This document shows positions 55,490 through 64,000 of a DNA stretch of 64,000 bases, piece by piece (position 1 is the first letter of the stretch; each line of letters starts with the position of its first letter). Origin of the DNA: Lentilactobacillus sunkii DSM 19904. Its GTDB lineage: Bacteria; Bacillota; Bacilli; Lactobacillales; Lactobacillaceae. The notes under the pieces are model-generated. The model was not told the DNA's origin. It did no database searches and saw only the letters and a list, made by a program, of their open reading frames with translations. Position numbers and translations under genes: made by a program. Location of the stretch: contig NZ_AZEA01000001.1 in NCBI RefSeq assembly GCF_001435575.1, positions 1 through 64,000 on the forward strand, read 5' to 3'.

Positions 55490-56365
55490 TTAGAAAAAGC
55501 TGATTTGATATTTTCCAGCAAAGGCATGTCTGCCTTCCAGCCGGTTGATGGCAAACTTGTTTCCAAGCTGGCCATCTGAATTGACAGTGTCTGCCAATCC
55601 CCACCATGGCTCGATACAAGCAAATGGGGCCTGCTTTGGATATGGTGACCAAATGCCAACGTACGGCGCGTTCTCAACCGTTAATGAAATGCCATGATCA
55701 TTTTGACTGTTTGCCAGCATAACTGTTGTTTCCTTACGATCAAGGTCAAGAACGATTGCATCGCTGTTAAACAGGTCATGGTTCAATGGTAACGGCTTGG
55801 TCAGGTCAAGCGTCTTTGGATCGTTAGGATCGCTGTAAGGCGGTTTTAATGGGATTTGCTGATAGGACTTCTTTGGAGCAACTCTGATAAATGAATCCTC
55901 AAAACTACCCTTACCCTTTACCAGTGGAACATTAAAACCGGGATGGGCTCCGATAGAAAAAAGAAGTGTTTCCTGAGAGGGATTGATGACGTTAAGACTC
56001 ACCTTCAATTGATGATCAACCAGTTGGTAAATAATCCGCAATTCAAATTTGAAAGGATATTTGGCTAAAGTCTCTTCAGTTGGTCGCAGTACCAAGGAAA
56101 CTTTGGTTGGCAGCTGAGATTCAACCTTAAACTGATTGTCCCGGGCAAAACCGTGTTGAGTCATCTCGTATTGCTTGCCGTCATACTCATATTGATTGTC
56201 CTTTAGCCGGCCAACGATTGGGAATAAAATTGGCGCATGACGTTTCCAATAATTAGGATCAGCCTGCCAGATATATTCCAACCCTTCGCTATCCTTGACA
56301 CTGGTCAATTCAGCGCCAAACTCGTTAATTAAAACTGTCAGATATTGATTCTTTAAAGTAATCAT
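55490..56365 (-). CDS. Galactose mutarotase-like protein (LacX type)
   Basis: 291-residue protein of the aldose 1-epimerase superfamily, LacX/YihR-like subgroup. Features are the N-terminal INEFGAELTSVKD, WKRHAPILFPIVGRLKDNQY, MTQHGFARD with a conserved His, FSIGAHPGFNVPL with another, and PYVGIWSPYPKQAPFACIEPWWG. It probably interconverts sugar or sugar-phosphate anomers; the substrate is unknown. It is 20 bases downstream of hslU, so it may read as the last gene of the xerC-hslV-hslU transcript, in the position codY holds in Bacillus. Confidence 0.87.
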   Translation of the reverse strand: MITLKNQYLTVLINEFGAELTSVKDSEGLEYIWQADPNYWKRHAPILFPIVGRLKDNQYEYDGKQYEMTQHGFARDNQFKVESQLPTKVSLVLRPTEETLAKYPFKFELRIIYQLVDHQLKVSLNVINPSQETLLFSIGAHPGFNVPLVKGKGSFEDSFIRVAPKKSYQQIPLKPPYSDPNDPKTLDLTKPLPLNHDLFNSDAIVLDLDRKETTVMLANSQNDHGISLTVENAPYVGIWSPYPKQAPFACIEPWWGLADTVNSDGQLGNKFAINRLEGRHAFAGKYQISFF

Positions 56366-56385
56366 CTAATCTATTCCTCCAACTA

Positions 56386-57798
56386 TTAAAGGATGTAACG
56401 TGAAAGATCCTTGTTTTGAGCTAATTTTCCAACTTTATCATCAACGTATTTCTCGGTAATTGTGATATCGCCCATCTGCATATCTGGTCCTTCATAAAGG
56501 ATGTCCTCAAGGAGTTTCTCGAGAATGGTGTGCAGACGACGAGCACCAATGTTGTCGGTATTGTGGTTGACGTCGGTAGCAATTTCCGCAATTTTGTTAA
56601 TCGCTTCAATTGTGAAAGTGACCTTAATGTTGTCGGTCCCAATCAAAGCGATATACTGTTTGGTTAAGGAATTTGTCGGTTCGGTTAAGATACGCACGAA
56701 ATCGTCTTTGGTTAAATCGTTCAGTTCAACCCGGATTGGGAATCTTCCTTGAAGTTCTGGGATTAAGTCTGATGGTTTATTTTCTGCGAACGCCCCGGAA
56801 CCAATAAAGAGCATATGATCAGTGTTGACCGAGCCATACTTGGTATTGACTTGCGATCCTTCAACGATTGGCAAAATATCACGCTGAACACCTTCACGGG
56901 AAACTTCGCCACTGTTTTGCGACTTGCCAGGGGCAATCTTATCAATTTCATCAATAAAAATGATCCCGGTATTTTCAGCCCGAACAATTGCGTTGTGATA
57001 TAAGTCGGCTTTGTTAATCAAGTCTTCAGAAGCTTGACGGGTCAAAATTTCACGGGCTTCGCTGACTGGGACCGTCCGTTTGATCTTTTTCTTCGGCATC
57101 AAGCCTGACAAAGTATCGTTCAAATCGATACCCATCTGGTTGAGCATTGTGCTTTGGCCGGCAGCTTGTTGAGAAGGATCATCCATTTCAATATCTACCT
57201 GGTCGTTTTCCAACAAACCAGCCTTTAATTTTTCGGCCACGGACATCCGCTTTTCACGGATATCGTCAGTCACTTCTTCTTTATCTGCATCGTTTTCGGA
57301 AGGTGCTTGGCCGTTTTGCATCTGGCTAAACATATTCATCAAATTTTGCATCTCGTTTTGACGGTTTTCTTTTCGCTTGGCAGGTACTAAAAGCTTAACC
57401 AGCTGATTGTTGGCTTTCTTTTCGGCTTCAACGTGAACCTGCTTATATTGGTCAGCACGTTCGAGCTGGATTGCGTTTTCAACCAGATCTCTGACCATTG
57501 ATTCAACATCACCGCCGACGTAACCGACCTCGGTGAATTTAGTGGCCTCGACCTTTACGAATGGCGCATTGACGATTTTGGCAAGACGCCGGGCAATTTC
57601 AGTTTTACCAACACCGGTGGGTCCGATCATTAATAAGTTTTTTGGCGAAATTTCGTCCTGCATATCCTTTGAAAGCTGCATCCGGCGGTAACGGTTTCGC
57701 AAAGCAACCGCCACAGCTTTTTTCGCTTCGTTTTGACCAACAATATACTGGTCCAAAACTTCAACGATCTCTTTTGGTGTTTGAGTTGACTCAGTCAA
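56386..57798 (-). CDS. hslU: HslU ATPase of the HslUV protease
   Basis: AAA+ unfoldase (ClpY) that feeds proteins to HslV. 470 residues: Walker A in MIGPTGVGKTEIARRLA (about residue 58), a charged I domain of about 130 residues rich in Gln, Asn and Asp (roughly 125-245), Walker B in IIFIDEIDKIAPG, a sensor 2 region NIGARRLHTILE and the C-terminal LSRYIL tail that inserts into HslV. 12 bases after hslV. Confidence 0.96.
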   Translation of the reverse strand: MTESTQTPKEIVEVLDQYIVGQNEAKKAVAVALRNRYRRMQLSKDMQDEISPKNLLMIGPTGVGKTEIARRLAKIVNAPFVKVEATKFTEVGYVGGDVESMVRDLVENAIQLERADQYKQVHVEAEKKANNQLVKLLVPAKRKENRQNEMQNLMNMFSQMQNGQAPSENDADKEEVTDDIREKRMSVAEKLKAGLLENDQVDIEMDDPSQQAAGQSTMLNQMGIDLNDTLSGLMPKKKIKRTVPVSEAREILTRQASEDLINKADLYHNAIVRAENTGIIFIDEIDKIAPGKSQNSGEVSREGVQRDILPIVEGSQVNTKYGSVNTDHMLFIGSGAFAENKPSDLIPELQGRFPIRVELNDLTKDDFVRILTEPTNSLTKQYIALIGTDNIKVTFTIEAINKIAEIATDVNHNTDNIGARRLHTILEKLLEDILYEGPDMQMGDITITEKYVDDKVGKLAQNKDLSRYIL

Positions 57799-57810
57799 TT
57801 TTAGTTCCTC

Positions 57811-58353
57811 CTATAATTCTTCAGAAATGACGTTTTGATTTGTGAAAATATCAATGTTACCAGCAATGTGGATCGCTGCTTCGGCAATTTCTCGAGCACT
57901 CATCGTTTGGGCATGGTGCTTCATCGCAGTTGCGGCTGCCAGTGCAAAGTTGCCGCCGGAACCGATTGCCAAAATGTCATCATCGGGTTCAATCACTTCA
58001 CCTTGGCCAGATACTAATAATAAGTCCTTATCATTCATGACAATCAAAAGTGCTTCAAGCTTTTGCAGCTGCTGATCGCCACGCCACTCCTGGGCGAGTT
58101 CAACAGCAGATCGTTTAAGATCGCCGTCAAATTGATTCAGTTTCTTTTCAAATCGTTCTTCCAGATTAAATGCATCAGCAACACTGCCGGCAAAACCGAC
58201 AACCACTTTATTGTCATAGATGCGACGAACTTTGTGGGCGGTTCCTTTCATAATGACTTTTTCACCCATAGTGACTTGGCCGTCCCCAGCCATTGCTAAG
58301 TGACCGTTGTGACGAACGGCAACGATGGTAGTTGCTTCAAATTTGATTGGCAT
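57811..58353 (-). CDS. hslV: HslV peptidase of the HslUV protease
   Basis: Proteasome-like threonine peptidase (ClpQ). 180 residues. Its active N-terminus should be the Thr of [19 protein letters not shown], which here lies after seven residues (MPIKFEA). Bacillus ClpQ instead uses an N-terminal Ser; this protein lacks it, so a short propeptide must be cut. The [17 protein letters not shown] motif is present. Second gene of xerC-hslV-hslU. Confidence 0.95.
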   Translation of the reverse strand: MPIKFEATTIVAVRHNGHLAMAGDGQVTMGEKVIMKGTAHKVRRIYDNKVVVGFAGSVADAFNLEERFEKKLNQFDGDLKRSAVELAQEWRGDQQLQKLEALLIVMNDKDLLLVSGQGEVIEPDDDILAIGSGGNFALAAATAMKHHAQTMSAREIAEAAIHIAGNIDIFTNQNVISEEL

Positions 58354-58367
58354 AATATACCCCTTTT

Positions 58368-59312
58368 TTATTTTGATTTTAATGAATCATTGTTTCGTGG
58401 AAAGTACTTCTTATAATCATCCATTAAATGTGATTTGGTAACGTGTGTGTAAATTTGAGTTGTCGACAGGCTGCTGTGCCCCAACAACTCCTGAACCGAC
58501 CGCATATCGGCACCATTATTGAGCATCTCGGTTGCAAAAGTATGTCGCAGCATGTGGGGATGAATCTTAGTGGTCAGACTGCTCTGTTTCACAATCTCAT
58601 CCATAATGTATTCGATTCCCCGGGCAGTTATCGGCCCACCATAGTGATTCACGAACAAAAACTGATGACTTTGATGATAACGGGCCATGATGGGGGCTCT
58701 GGCGTCGCTGAGATAGGTTTCAATTGCATCTTGGGCATATTCCCCAAATGGAACGTATCTTTGCTTGTTGCCCTTCCCAGTCACCAAAATTGTCCGATTA
58801 TCCAAATCAATGTCATTTAACCTGATTCCGGCACATTCGCTTACCCGGATCCCAGTCGCATACAGTGTTTCCAAAACGGCGGAGTTTCTCAGGCCAAGTG
58901 TATGATTTGGATTTTGCTTGGCTCCCTGAAAGAGTGCCCGCATTTCATTTTGGTAAAGAAATCTCGGCAGCCGACGATTATTCGTTTTGAGGTGGACATA
59001 TTCAAACGGATTATTGGCGATAACCTCGTTTTTGACCAGAAATGCATAGAGTGACTTCAATGCCGAAACCTTTTGAGCAATCGAATTTCTGGCATATTGC
59101 TTTTCATACAAATCAGTTAAAAATGATTCAACGTCAAAGGCGTCAACCTTCGTCAGTGGCTTTTTGTCAGCAGGAACCTCATCAATAAAGCCACAAAATT
59201 CGGTGATTGCCTGCTGGTATGCCTGAACAGTGTCTTTGGAATAATTTCGGTCACTGCGCAGATATTTTAAGAACCATTGAATATTTTTTTGATCATTATC
59301 TGATTCAGTCAT
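58368..59312 (-). CDS. xerC: Tyrosine recombinase XerC (CodV)
   Basis: Site-specific recombinase of 314 residues acting at dif, normally with XerD. N-terminal SAM-like domain ([19 protein letters not shown]) and catalytic domain with Arg in [11 protein letters not shown], Lys in [39 protein letters not shown] carrying the nucleophile Tyr. The operon with hslV and hslU is the classic codVWX arrangement. It lies 15 kb from dif; xerD is not in the window, whereas xerS is. Confidence 0.93.
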   Translation of the reverse strand: MTESDNDQKNIQWFLKYLRSDRNYSKDTVQAYQQAITEFCGFIDEVPADKKPLTKVDAFDVESFLTDLYEKQYARNSIAQKVSALKSLYAFLVKNEVIANNPFEYVHLKTNNRRLPRFLYQNEMRALFQGAKQNPNHTLGLRNSAVLETLYATGIRVSECAGIRLNDIDLDNRTILVTGKGNKQRYVPFGEYAQDAIETYLSDARAPIMARYHQSHQFLFVNHYGGPITARGIEYIMDEIVKQSSLTTKIHPHMLRHTFATEMLNNGADMRSVQELLGHSSLSTTQIYTHVTKSHLMDDYKKYFPRNNDSLKSK

Positions 59313-59543
59313 CAGCCACCATCCTCAACGATGTAATCGCGTTCAAGTACTAATATCTATGATAGCAAATAAACGCCGGTTGTGCCCGGTTTGAACCTAA
59401 ATTGTCCAAAACAAAATTCAACCATCTGATTGAATTTAATCGTCATTTTACATACTTAAGTAAAAGTTTGCATGCCATAAGAAGAGACTTAAACTGAACT
59501 TAACTTTTATCAAAAACTCGAGATTAAAAATTGGTACAAAAAA

Positions 59544-59567
59544 ACTGAATCGAATTTTCGATTCAGT
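59544..59567 (-). terminator. Terminator of rplS
   Basis: ACTGAATCG/CGATTCAGT with a 6-nt loop, after an A run that gives T on the minus strand. The rest of 59313-59580 holds the xerC promoter region and a small AAATTCAA/TTGAATTT inverted repeat at 59414-59437, with no gene. Confidence 0.88.
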
Positions 59568-59580
59568 CAAAATTGCATCA

Positions 59581-59943
59581 TTATGCACGTGAACGAAGTG
59601 AAGCTCGAATACGAGCAGCCTTACCTTGTAAGTCACGCAGGTAGTAAAGCTTAGCACGACGTACGTGTCCTTGTCTTACTACTTCGATTTTATCAACTCG
59701 TGGTGAATGAAGTGGGAAAATTCGTTCAACACCAACACCGTTACTTACTTTACGAACAGTGTAAGTTGCTTGAATTCCTGAACCCTTGCGTTTGATAACA
59801 ACACCTTCGAACAACTGGATACGTTCTCTGGTACCTTCAACAACCTTAACGTAAATCTTCACAGTATCTCCGGCACGGAAATCTGGAATATCATTACGTA
59901 GTTGTTTTTCGTTGATCTTGTCAATCAATTGATTTTGTCGCAT
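59581..59943 (-). CDS. rplS: Ribosomal protein L19
   Basis: 120-residue L19 of the large subunit at the subunit interface. [29 protein letters not shown] (in part, residues 24-52), the [11 protein letters not shown]-like [15 protein letters not shown], and the C-terminal [18 protein letters not shown] are diagnostic. ATG at 59943 with AGGAAG upstream; a TTG two codons earlier is not supported. Downstream of trmD, as usual. Confidence 0.97.
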   Translation of the reverse strand: MRQNQLIDKINEKQLRNDIPDFRAGDTVKIYVKVVEGTRERIQLFEGVVIKRKGSGIQATYTVRKVSNGVGVERIFPLHSPRVDKIEVVRQGHVRRAKLYYLRDLQGKAARIRASLRSRA

Positions 59944-60032
59944 AAACAAATCTTCCTTTCACTAACATTCATTATCTTGTTTGACAGCGGAATGTTGTTT
60001 TGCGGCTTGCGCCAAAAATTAGTGTACCACAA

Positions 60033-60833
60033 TCATGACTTGTCTGTAAAGGTGTTTTTCTTGTCAGCATCTTTTGCTGCCTGCTTTTCCTCTTCTTCAA
60101 TGCGGACATCGGCAAACAGCTTTTTTTGGATACTAGTCAGATTTTGATGGTTAATTAAATCTGGTCGACGCAAATAGGTTCTTCTCAAGGCCTCTTTTTG
60201 ATTCCAAAGAGCAATCTTTTTGTGATCACCATTCATGAGTACCTCTGGAACTTTCATGCCTCGAAATTCAGCTGGCCGAGTATATTGGGGTTCCTCCAGC
60301 AAGCCCGTAGAAAATGATTCTTCAACACTTGATTGATTATTGCCCAATACCCCGGGAATTAATCGGGTAATCGCATCTATCATAACCATTGCCGGCAATT
60401 CACCCCCAGTTAAAATAAAGTCACCAAGTGAGTATTCATCGGTCACGATTGATCGGATCCGTTCGTCGTAGCCTTCATAATGTCCACAAATAAACGTCAG
60501 ATGGTCGTCATGGGAAAGCATCTCGGCATCGTGCTGCTTAAACTGTTTTCCGGCAGGATCCATTAGAATGACTCTGCCTTGAGGGTAACCAGCCGCTTCC
60601 GCCGCTTTTTTTGTATGGTCATAAGCATCCAAGATTGGTTGAGCCTGCAGAAGCATGCCTGCGCCGCCACCAAATGGATAGTCATCGACGTGACGGTGTT
60701 TATCAGTTGTAAATTCACGGAAATTGGTAACGTCAAGATCGATGATTTTATTCTCGATTGCCTTGCCAATAATTGAATCATGCATTGGCACAGAAAACAT
60801 TTCCGGAAAGAGACTTAAAACATCAATTCTCAT
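60033..60833 (-). CDS. trmD: tRNA (guanine37-N1)-methyltransferase
   Basis: Methylates G37 of tRNAs to prevent frameshifting. 266 residues with the SPOUT trefoil knot: HYEGYDERI, then [20 protein letters not shown]-terminal [13 protein letters not shown] is typical. A charged C-terminal extension (about the last 25 residues, rich in Glu and Lys) makes it slightly longer than usual. Its ATG overlaps the rimM stop (ATGA). Confidence 0.96.
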   Translation of the reverse strand: MRIDVLSLFPEMFSVPMHDSIIGKAIENKIIDLDVTNFREFTTDKHRHVDDYPFGGGAGMLLQAQPILDAYDHTKKAAEAAGYPQGRVILMDPAGKQFKQHDAEMLSHDDHLTFICGHYEGYDERIRSIVTDEYSLGDFILTGGELPAMVMIDAITRLIPGVLGNNQSSVEESFSTGLLEEPQYTRPAEFRGMKVPEVLMNGDHKKIALWNQKEALRRTYLRRPDLINHQNLTSIQKKLFADVRIEEEEKQAAKDADKKNTFTDKS

Positions 60834-61351
60834 TCGTCCAATCCCTCCGGAACATCTACTGTTATTCGGCCGTGGTCGAGATCGACATTGGTAACAACAG
60901 AATCAATTTTAGGCAGTAACAAATCTTTTTGATCAACACGTTCGACTACCCAAACATCGTTGGCCCCAGGAGATAAAATTTCTTTAACTTTACCAATTGG
61001 ATTACCTTGCGGATCAACTACCTGCAAGCCAATAATCTGATGATAGTAATATTCGCCTGGCTTCAAATCATCGCTGGAGAGGCTTCCTTCATCAATCATG
61101 AGCTCAGAAGGCTTTAAGTACTCAACATCGTTGATTGAGGGGTGGTCCTTGAAGTGCAACAGAATAAATCCTTTATGCTTGCGGACACCGTCAATTGTCA
61201 ATGTGATCAAATCGTGTTTGTTTAAAGGTTTCGCAAAAACCGTATGACCGATTTTAAACCGTTTCTCCGGAAAGTCGGTGATCGAAACCACTCTGACTTC
61301 GCCTTTCAAGCCTTGGGTATTGACAATTTTGCCGACATTATAATAATTCAT
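60830..61351 (-). CDS. rimM: 16S rRNA processing protein RimM
   Basis: Assembly factor for the 30S head that binds S19. 173 residues: N-terminal RimM domain ([21 protein letters not shown] in part, then TDFPEKRF) and C-terminal PRC-barrel ([24 protein letters not shown]). ATG at 61351 chosen, 9 bases after GGAGG; an adjacent TTG is possible. Translationally coupled to trmD by a 4-base overlap. Confidence 0.95.
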   Translation of the reverse strand: MNYYNVGKIVNTQGLKGEVRVVSITDFPEKRFKIGHTVFAKPLNKHDLITLTIDGVRKHKGFILLHFKDHPSINDVEYLKPSELMIDEGSLSSDDLKPGEYYYHQIIGLQVVDPQGNPIGKVKEILSPGANDVWVVERVDQKDLLLPKIDSVVTNVDLDHGRITVDVPEGLDE

Positions 61352-61394
61352 CAAATAATTCCTCCAGCTTAGTTGAATTCAAATTTTGAGTAAG

Positions 61395-61438
61395 AAAAAA
61401 AGGGCTTAAACAAAACAAATGTTTCGCTTAAGAACCCT
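61395..61438 (-). terminator. Terminator of the rpsP-khpA transcript
   Basis: Read on the minus strand, AGGG, a bulge, TTAAGCGAAACA and TTTTGTTTAAG with CCCT form an imperfect stem before a seven-T run. It overlaps the khpA stop and separates it from rimM, perhaps only partly. Confidence 0.75.
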
Positions 61439-61685
61439 ATTGTTTCCCATCGTCTACGATCAAACGAGCTTTCTTTTGACCCTCAACCGGAACACTATAA
61501 ACAATTGTCCTGATTGTTTGGATCACATGGCCATGCTTTCCAATGATTCTGCCAATATCTTCCTCGTTTAACTTCAGATGATATTCCATAAATCGATCGG
61601 ATTCATTATGCGAAATCTCAATATCTTTAGGATAATCTACCAACGGTGAGATAATCTTATTAATTAAACCATCAATACTTGTCAT
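61437..61685 (-). CDS. khpA: KhpA, KH-domain RNA-binding protein
   Basis: 82-residue single KH-domain protein (YlqC) that works with KhpB (EloR) in RNA binding linked to cell elongation. The signature GRIIGKHGHVIQTIRTIV contains the GxxG loop, preceded by SPLVDYPKDIEI. Located after rpsP as in Bacillus and streptococci. The start is uncertain: ATG at 61685 is conventional, while a GTG at 61697 would add four residues and overlaps the GTGAG site. Confidence 0.93.
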   Translation of the reverse strand: MTSIDGLINKIISPLVDYPKDIEISHNESDRFMEYHLKLNEEDIGRIIGKHGHVIQTIRTIVYSVPVEGQKKARLIVDDGKQ

Positions 61686-61702
61686 GATGATAATCACTCA
61701 CT

Positions 61703-61978
61703 TTACTTTTTTGAGTATTTAGCTTCGTGATATTTCTTCATAATGCCGGCATCTGATAAGATGTTACGAACAGTATCAGATGGTTGGGCACCATTGTTTA
61801 ACCAGTTCATGATTGATTCTTCTTCAAGAGTAATCTTGGCTGGTTGGGTTAATGGGCTATAAGTACCAACGTTTTCGATGAAACGGCCATCACGAGGACT
61901 ACGTGAATCGGCAACAACGATACGGTAATATGGACGCTTTTTGGAACCCATGCGCTTTAAACGAATCTTAACTGACAT
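61703..61978 (-). CDS. rpsP: Ribosomal protein S16
   Basis: 91-residue small-subunit protein with the typical start [40 protein letters not shown], and the [22 protein letters not shown] end. AGGAGG precedes the ATG by 6 bases. First gene of a transcript with khpA. Confidence 0.97.
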   Translation of the reverse strand: MSVKIRLKRMGSKKRPYYRIVVADSRSPRDGRFIENVGTYSPLTQPAKITLEEESIMNWLNNGAQPSDTVRNILSDAGIMKKYHEAKYSKK

Positions 61979-62011
61979 GCTTTTACCTCCTGTAATGTTT
62001 TAACGATTAAT

Positions 62012-62040
62012 AATATACCAGTAATTTGAATGGTTGTAAA
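62012..62040 (-). promoter_or_regulatory. Promoter of rpsP
   Basis: On the minus strand TTTACA, exactly 17 bases, then TATATT, about 35 bases before the rpsP start; this gives ribosomal genes separate drive from ffh. Confidence 0.75.
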
Positions 62041-62138
62041 GGTTTTTTTCTTTACACCATCAAAATGGCTTGTTTATTGACTGAATCCAGTATATTTTCA
62101 ATAAATAACTGTCTATCCATTAAATGGAATTATCCGAT

Positions 62139-63575
62139 TTAACGACGCTTTTTGTTCTTCTTCATCCGGCGTTTTTTGTTCTTCTTCATCTTCCGGCTAA
62201 ACTGTTTCATGGCCAACTTGGACATTTTACCGCCCATACCGGTGTTGTTCATCATGTTTTCCATTCCGGACATATTGCCCTTGGAAACCTTATTCATCAT
62301 GGTCTTCATCTGAGTGAACTGCTTGATCATTCGATTGACTTCTTGGACCGGGCAACCGGATCCGCGGGCAATTCGTCGTCGCCTTGATGGGTTCAAGACA
62401 TCAGGGTCGGTTCGTTCCTGATCGGTCATTGAATAAACGATCGCTTTTAAGTGATCCATGTCTTTTGGATCCATTTTTGCGTTCTTGAGTTGGGGATTAT
62501 TGGCCATTCCTGGAATCATCTTCATGATTTCGTCTAATGGACCCATCTTTTGAATCTGATTCAACTGGTCAACAAAATCATTGAAATCAAAGGTGTTCTC
62601 TTTGATTTTGTCTGTCAGTTCCTGAGCCTGCTTTTCGTCATATTCCTTTTGAGTCTTTTCAATGAGTGAAAGCATATCACCCATCCCAAGGATTCGAGAG
62701 GCCATCCGATCCGGATAGAAGACATCCAGATCAGACATCTTTTCACCTTGTCCAACGAACTTAATCGGCTTTTGAGTGACGGCCCGAATTGAAAGTGCAG
62801 CACCACCACGTGTGTCACCATCCAACTTGGTCAGGACAACACCGGTAACATCCAGTGTTTTATTAAATCCTTCAGCGGTCGCCACGGCATTTTGACCAGT
62901 CATTGCATCAATAACCAACAGGATTTCATCCGGGTGAACGGCATCTTTGATGTTACTTAACTCACCCATCAGCTTTTCGTCGATTTGAAGACGTCCAGCG
63001 GTATCGATAATGACATAATCATTATGATCTTCTTTGGCCTTTTCGAGTCCGCGTTTGGCGATTTCAACAGGATCGACATCGGTTCCGAGTTGGAATACCG
63101 GAACATCGATTTGCTGGCCAACGGTCTCTAATTGGTCGATAGCGGCAGGACGGTAAATATCATCGGCAATTAGTAAAGGCCGGGCATTCTGCTCATTCTT
63201 TAATTTTAAAGCCAACTTACCGGCAGTTGTCGTTTTACCAGCACCTTGAAGTCCCGACATCATAATGATAGTTGGGATTTTCTCGGATTTATTCAGAGGG
63301 ACAGCTTCTTCCCCCATCGTCTTGGTCAATTCCTCATCAACAATTTTGACAATTTGTTGAGATGGATTTAAGCCTTCAAGTACCTTGGCACCGTTGGCAC
63401 GTTCTTCCACCGTCTTGACAAAGTTACGGACGACTTGGAAGTTAACATCGGCTTCTAGTAAAGCAAGCCTGATTTCCCGCATTGTGGCACGGAGGTCCGA
63501 TTGAGAGACCTTTCCTTTACCACGTAAAGTTTTCATGGCGTTTTGCAAACGTTCTGTTAATCCTTCAAAAGCCAA
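62139..63575 (-). CDS. ffh: Signal recognition particle GTPase Ffh
   Basis: SRP54 homologue that, with the 4.5S/6S RNA, targets nascent membrane proteins to FtsY. 478 residues: N domain (1-90), G domain with MSGLQGAGKTTTAGKLALKL, DTAGRL and TKLDGDTRGGAALS, and a methionine-rich M domain (about 300-445) with the RNA-binding RRIARGSGCPVQEVNRM. The tail ends in two copies of an eight-residue basic unit (MKKNKKRR) caused by a 24-bp tandem duplication. It follows ylxM by 12 bases. Confidence 0.97.
   Translation of the reverse strand: MAFEGLTERLQNAMKTLRGKGKVSQSDLRATMREIRLALLEADVNFQVVRNFVKTVEERANGAKVLEGLNPSQQIVKIVDEELTKTMGEEAVPLNKSEKIPTIIMMSGLQGAGKTTTAGKLALKLKNEQNARPLLIADDIYRPAAIDQLETVGQQIDVPVFQLGTDVDPVEIAKRGLEKAKEDHNDYVIIDTAGRLQIDEKLMGELSNIKDAVHPDEILLVIDAMTGQNAVATAEGFNKTLDVTGVVLTKLDGDTRGGAALSIRAVTQKPIKFVGQGEKMSDLDVFYPDRMASRILGMGDMLSLIEKTQKEYDEKQAQELTDKIKENTFDFNDFVDQLNQIQKMGPLDEIMKMIPGMANNPQLKNAKMDPKDMDHLKAIVYSMTDQERTDPDVLNPSRRRRIARGSGCPVQEVNRMIKQFTQMKTMMNKVSKGNMSGMENMMNNTGMGGKMSKLAMKQFSRKMKKNKKRRMKKNKKRR
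62142..62189. repeat. 24-bp tandem repeat in the ffh 3' end
   Basis: Two copies of a unit containing GTTCTTCTTCATC, differing at three positions (CGACGCTTTTT against CGGCGTTTTTT, and none after). In frame it doubles MKKNKKRR at the Ffh C-terminus. Confidence 0.85.
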
Positions 63576-63587
63576 TTAGTTCACCCC

Positions 63588-63929
63588 TTATTGTTCTTCA
63601 GTTGTTTCCAAATTTTTGATCATTTCATTTAGTTTTGCATCGTGTGGATATTTGTCACCGACATACTTTTGAATCTTATCGAGCTTATCATTACGATCGA
63701 CAAAGCTGTGATATAAATTCAGTTTGTCTTCATATTGCTGCAGAATTTTTTCTGAGCGTCTGATGTTATCATAGACGGCCTGTCGACTAACATTATATTC
63801 ACCAGCAATTTCACCCAGTGAATAGTCATCGGCATAATACAATTCAATATAATTAGCCTGTTTTTTGGTTAATAACGGTTCATAAAATTCAAACAAAGAA
63901 TTAATGTAGTTATTTTTTTCCAGTTCCAT
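63588..63929 (-). CDS. ylxM: YlxM, SRP-associated helix-turn-helix protein
   Basis: 113-residue sigma-factor-like (sigma-70 region 4) protein that accompanies ffh in Firmicutes and Mollicutes and is thought to modulate SRP. The helix-turn-helix is [20 protein letters not shown] (start), followed by [13 protein letters not shown]; the C-terminal part is a basic helix. The ATG is near the right end of the window; 63930-64000 shows no further gene, though ftsY is the usual upstream neighbour. Confidence 0.92.
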   Translation of the reverse strand: MELEKNNYINSLFEFYEPLLTKKQANYIELYYADDYSLGEIAGEYNVSRQAVYDNIRRSEKILQQYEDKLNLYHSFVDRNDKLDKIQKYVGDKYPHDAKLNEMIKNLETTEEQ

Positions 63930-64000
63930 GCTGAAACTCCTTTGATGACCGATACGTCATACAGACTACCGATTTATGCGGCGTCAGTCAACGGTAAAAT

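Overview
The window is a stretch of chromosome from a low-to-moderate-GC Gram-positive bacterium of the Lactobacillaceae. Pointers are the complete mevalonate operon ending in type 2 isopentenyl-diphosphate isomerase, the EbsA/RNase H-like pair, a fused FolK-FolE enzyme, XerS recombinase, two C69 dipeptidases, PBP1A-RecU, HslUV with XerC, and AGGAGG-type ribosome binding sites. The genus is a guess: a heterofermentative group such as Lentilactobacillus fits, partly because the glycerol kinase lacks the histidine phosphorylated by the PTS. I see 61 protein genes and the RNase P RNA, and no tRNA, rRNA, prophage, insertion sequence or CRISPR array.

Layout. 0-8.5 kb: two paralogous dipeptidases around an unrecognised secreted protein, a tautomerase, glycerol kinase, a HAD phosphatase and an rRNA methyltransferase. 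8.7-12.8 kb: mevalonate operon (mvaK1-mvaD-mvaK2-fni, minus strand). 13-26.6 kb: housekeeping block (DinG, YpmB-AspB-AsnS-DnaD, PBP1A-RecU, YpsA-GpsB, rnpB, a 23S rRNA methyltransferase, a FAD oxidoreductase). 26.6-30.6 kb: RNase H-like, EbsA, Fhs, LspA, RluD. 30.5-34.8 kb: pyrR-carA-carB with its own promoter. 34.8-38 kb: RqcH, MarR regulator, DegV. 38-43 kb: folate operon behind a tetrahydrofolate riboswitch. 43.5-45.9 kb: dif site, LicD-like gene, xerS. 45.9-64 kb: mostly minus-strand housekeeping genes (MutY, MsrA/B, PpaC, LysR, ParE-ParC, HslVU-XerC, RplS, TrmD-RimM, KhpA-RpsP, Ffh-YlxM).

Two points stand out. First, the pyrR-carA-carB operon encodes a carbamoyl-phosphate synthetase look-alike whose chemistry appears gone. 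CarA has lost all three glutaminase triad residues (Gly246, Ser331, Asp333). CarB is 833 residues instead of about 1,060, with a disrupted first ATP-grasp, a largely deleted second one and no allosteric domain. Both frames are open and tightly coupled, so this looks like a maintained pseudoenzyme rather than fresh decay. Second, a 28-bp dif site of the Bacillus type lies at 43575-43602, where gene orientation flips (30 of 40 protein genes on plus before it, 19 of 21 on minus after it). This marks the replication terminus; xerS lies 1.2 kb from it and xerC 15 kb further on.

Other working units: folT, folB, folKE, folC, folP and a Nudix hydrolase look like one folate-controlled operon combining uptake and synthesis. 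DNA repair is unusual: MutY has no iron-sulfur cluster ligands, and the nth gene usual after dnaD is absent.
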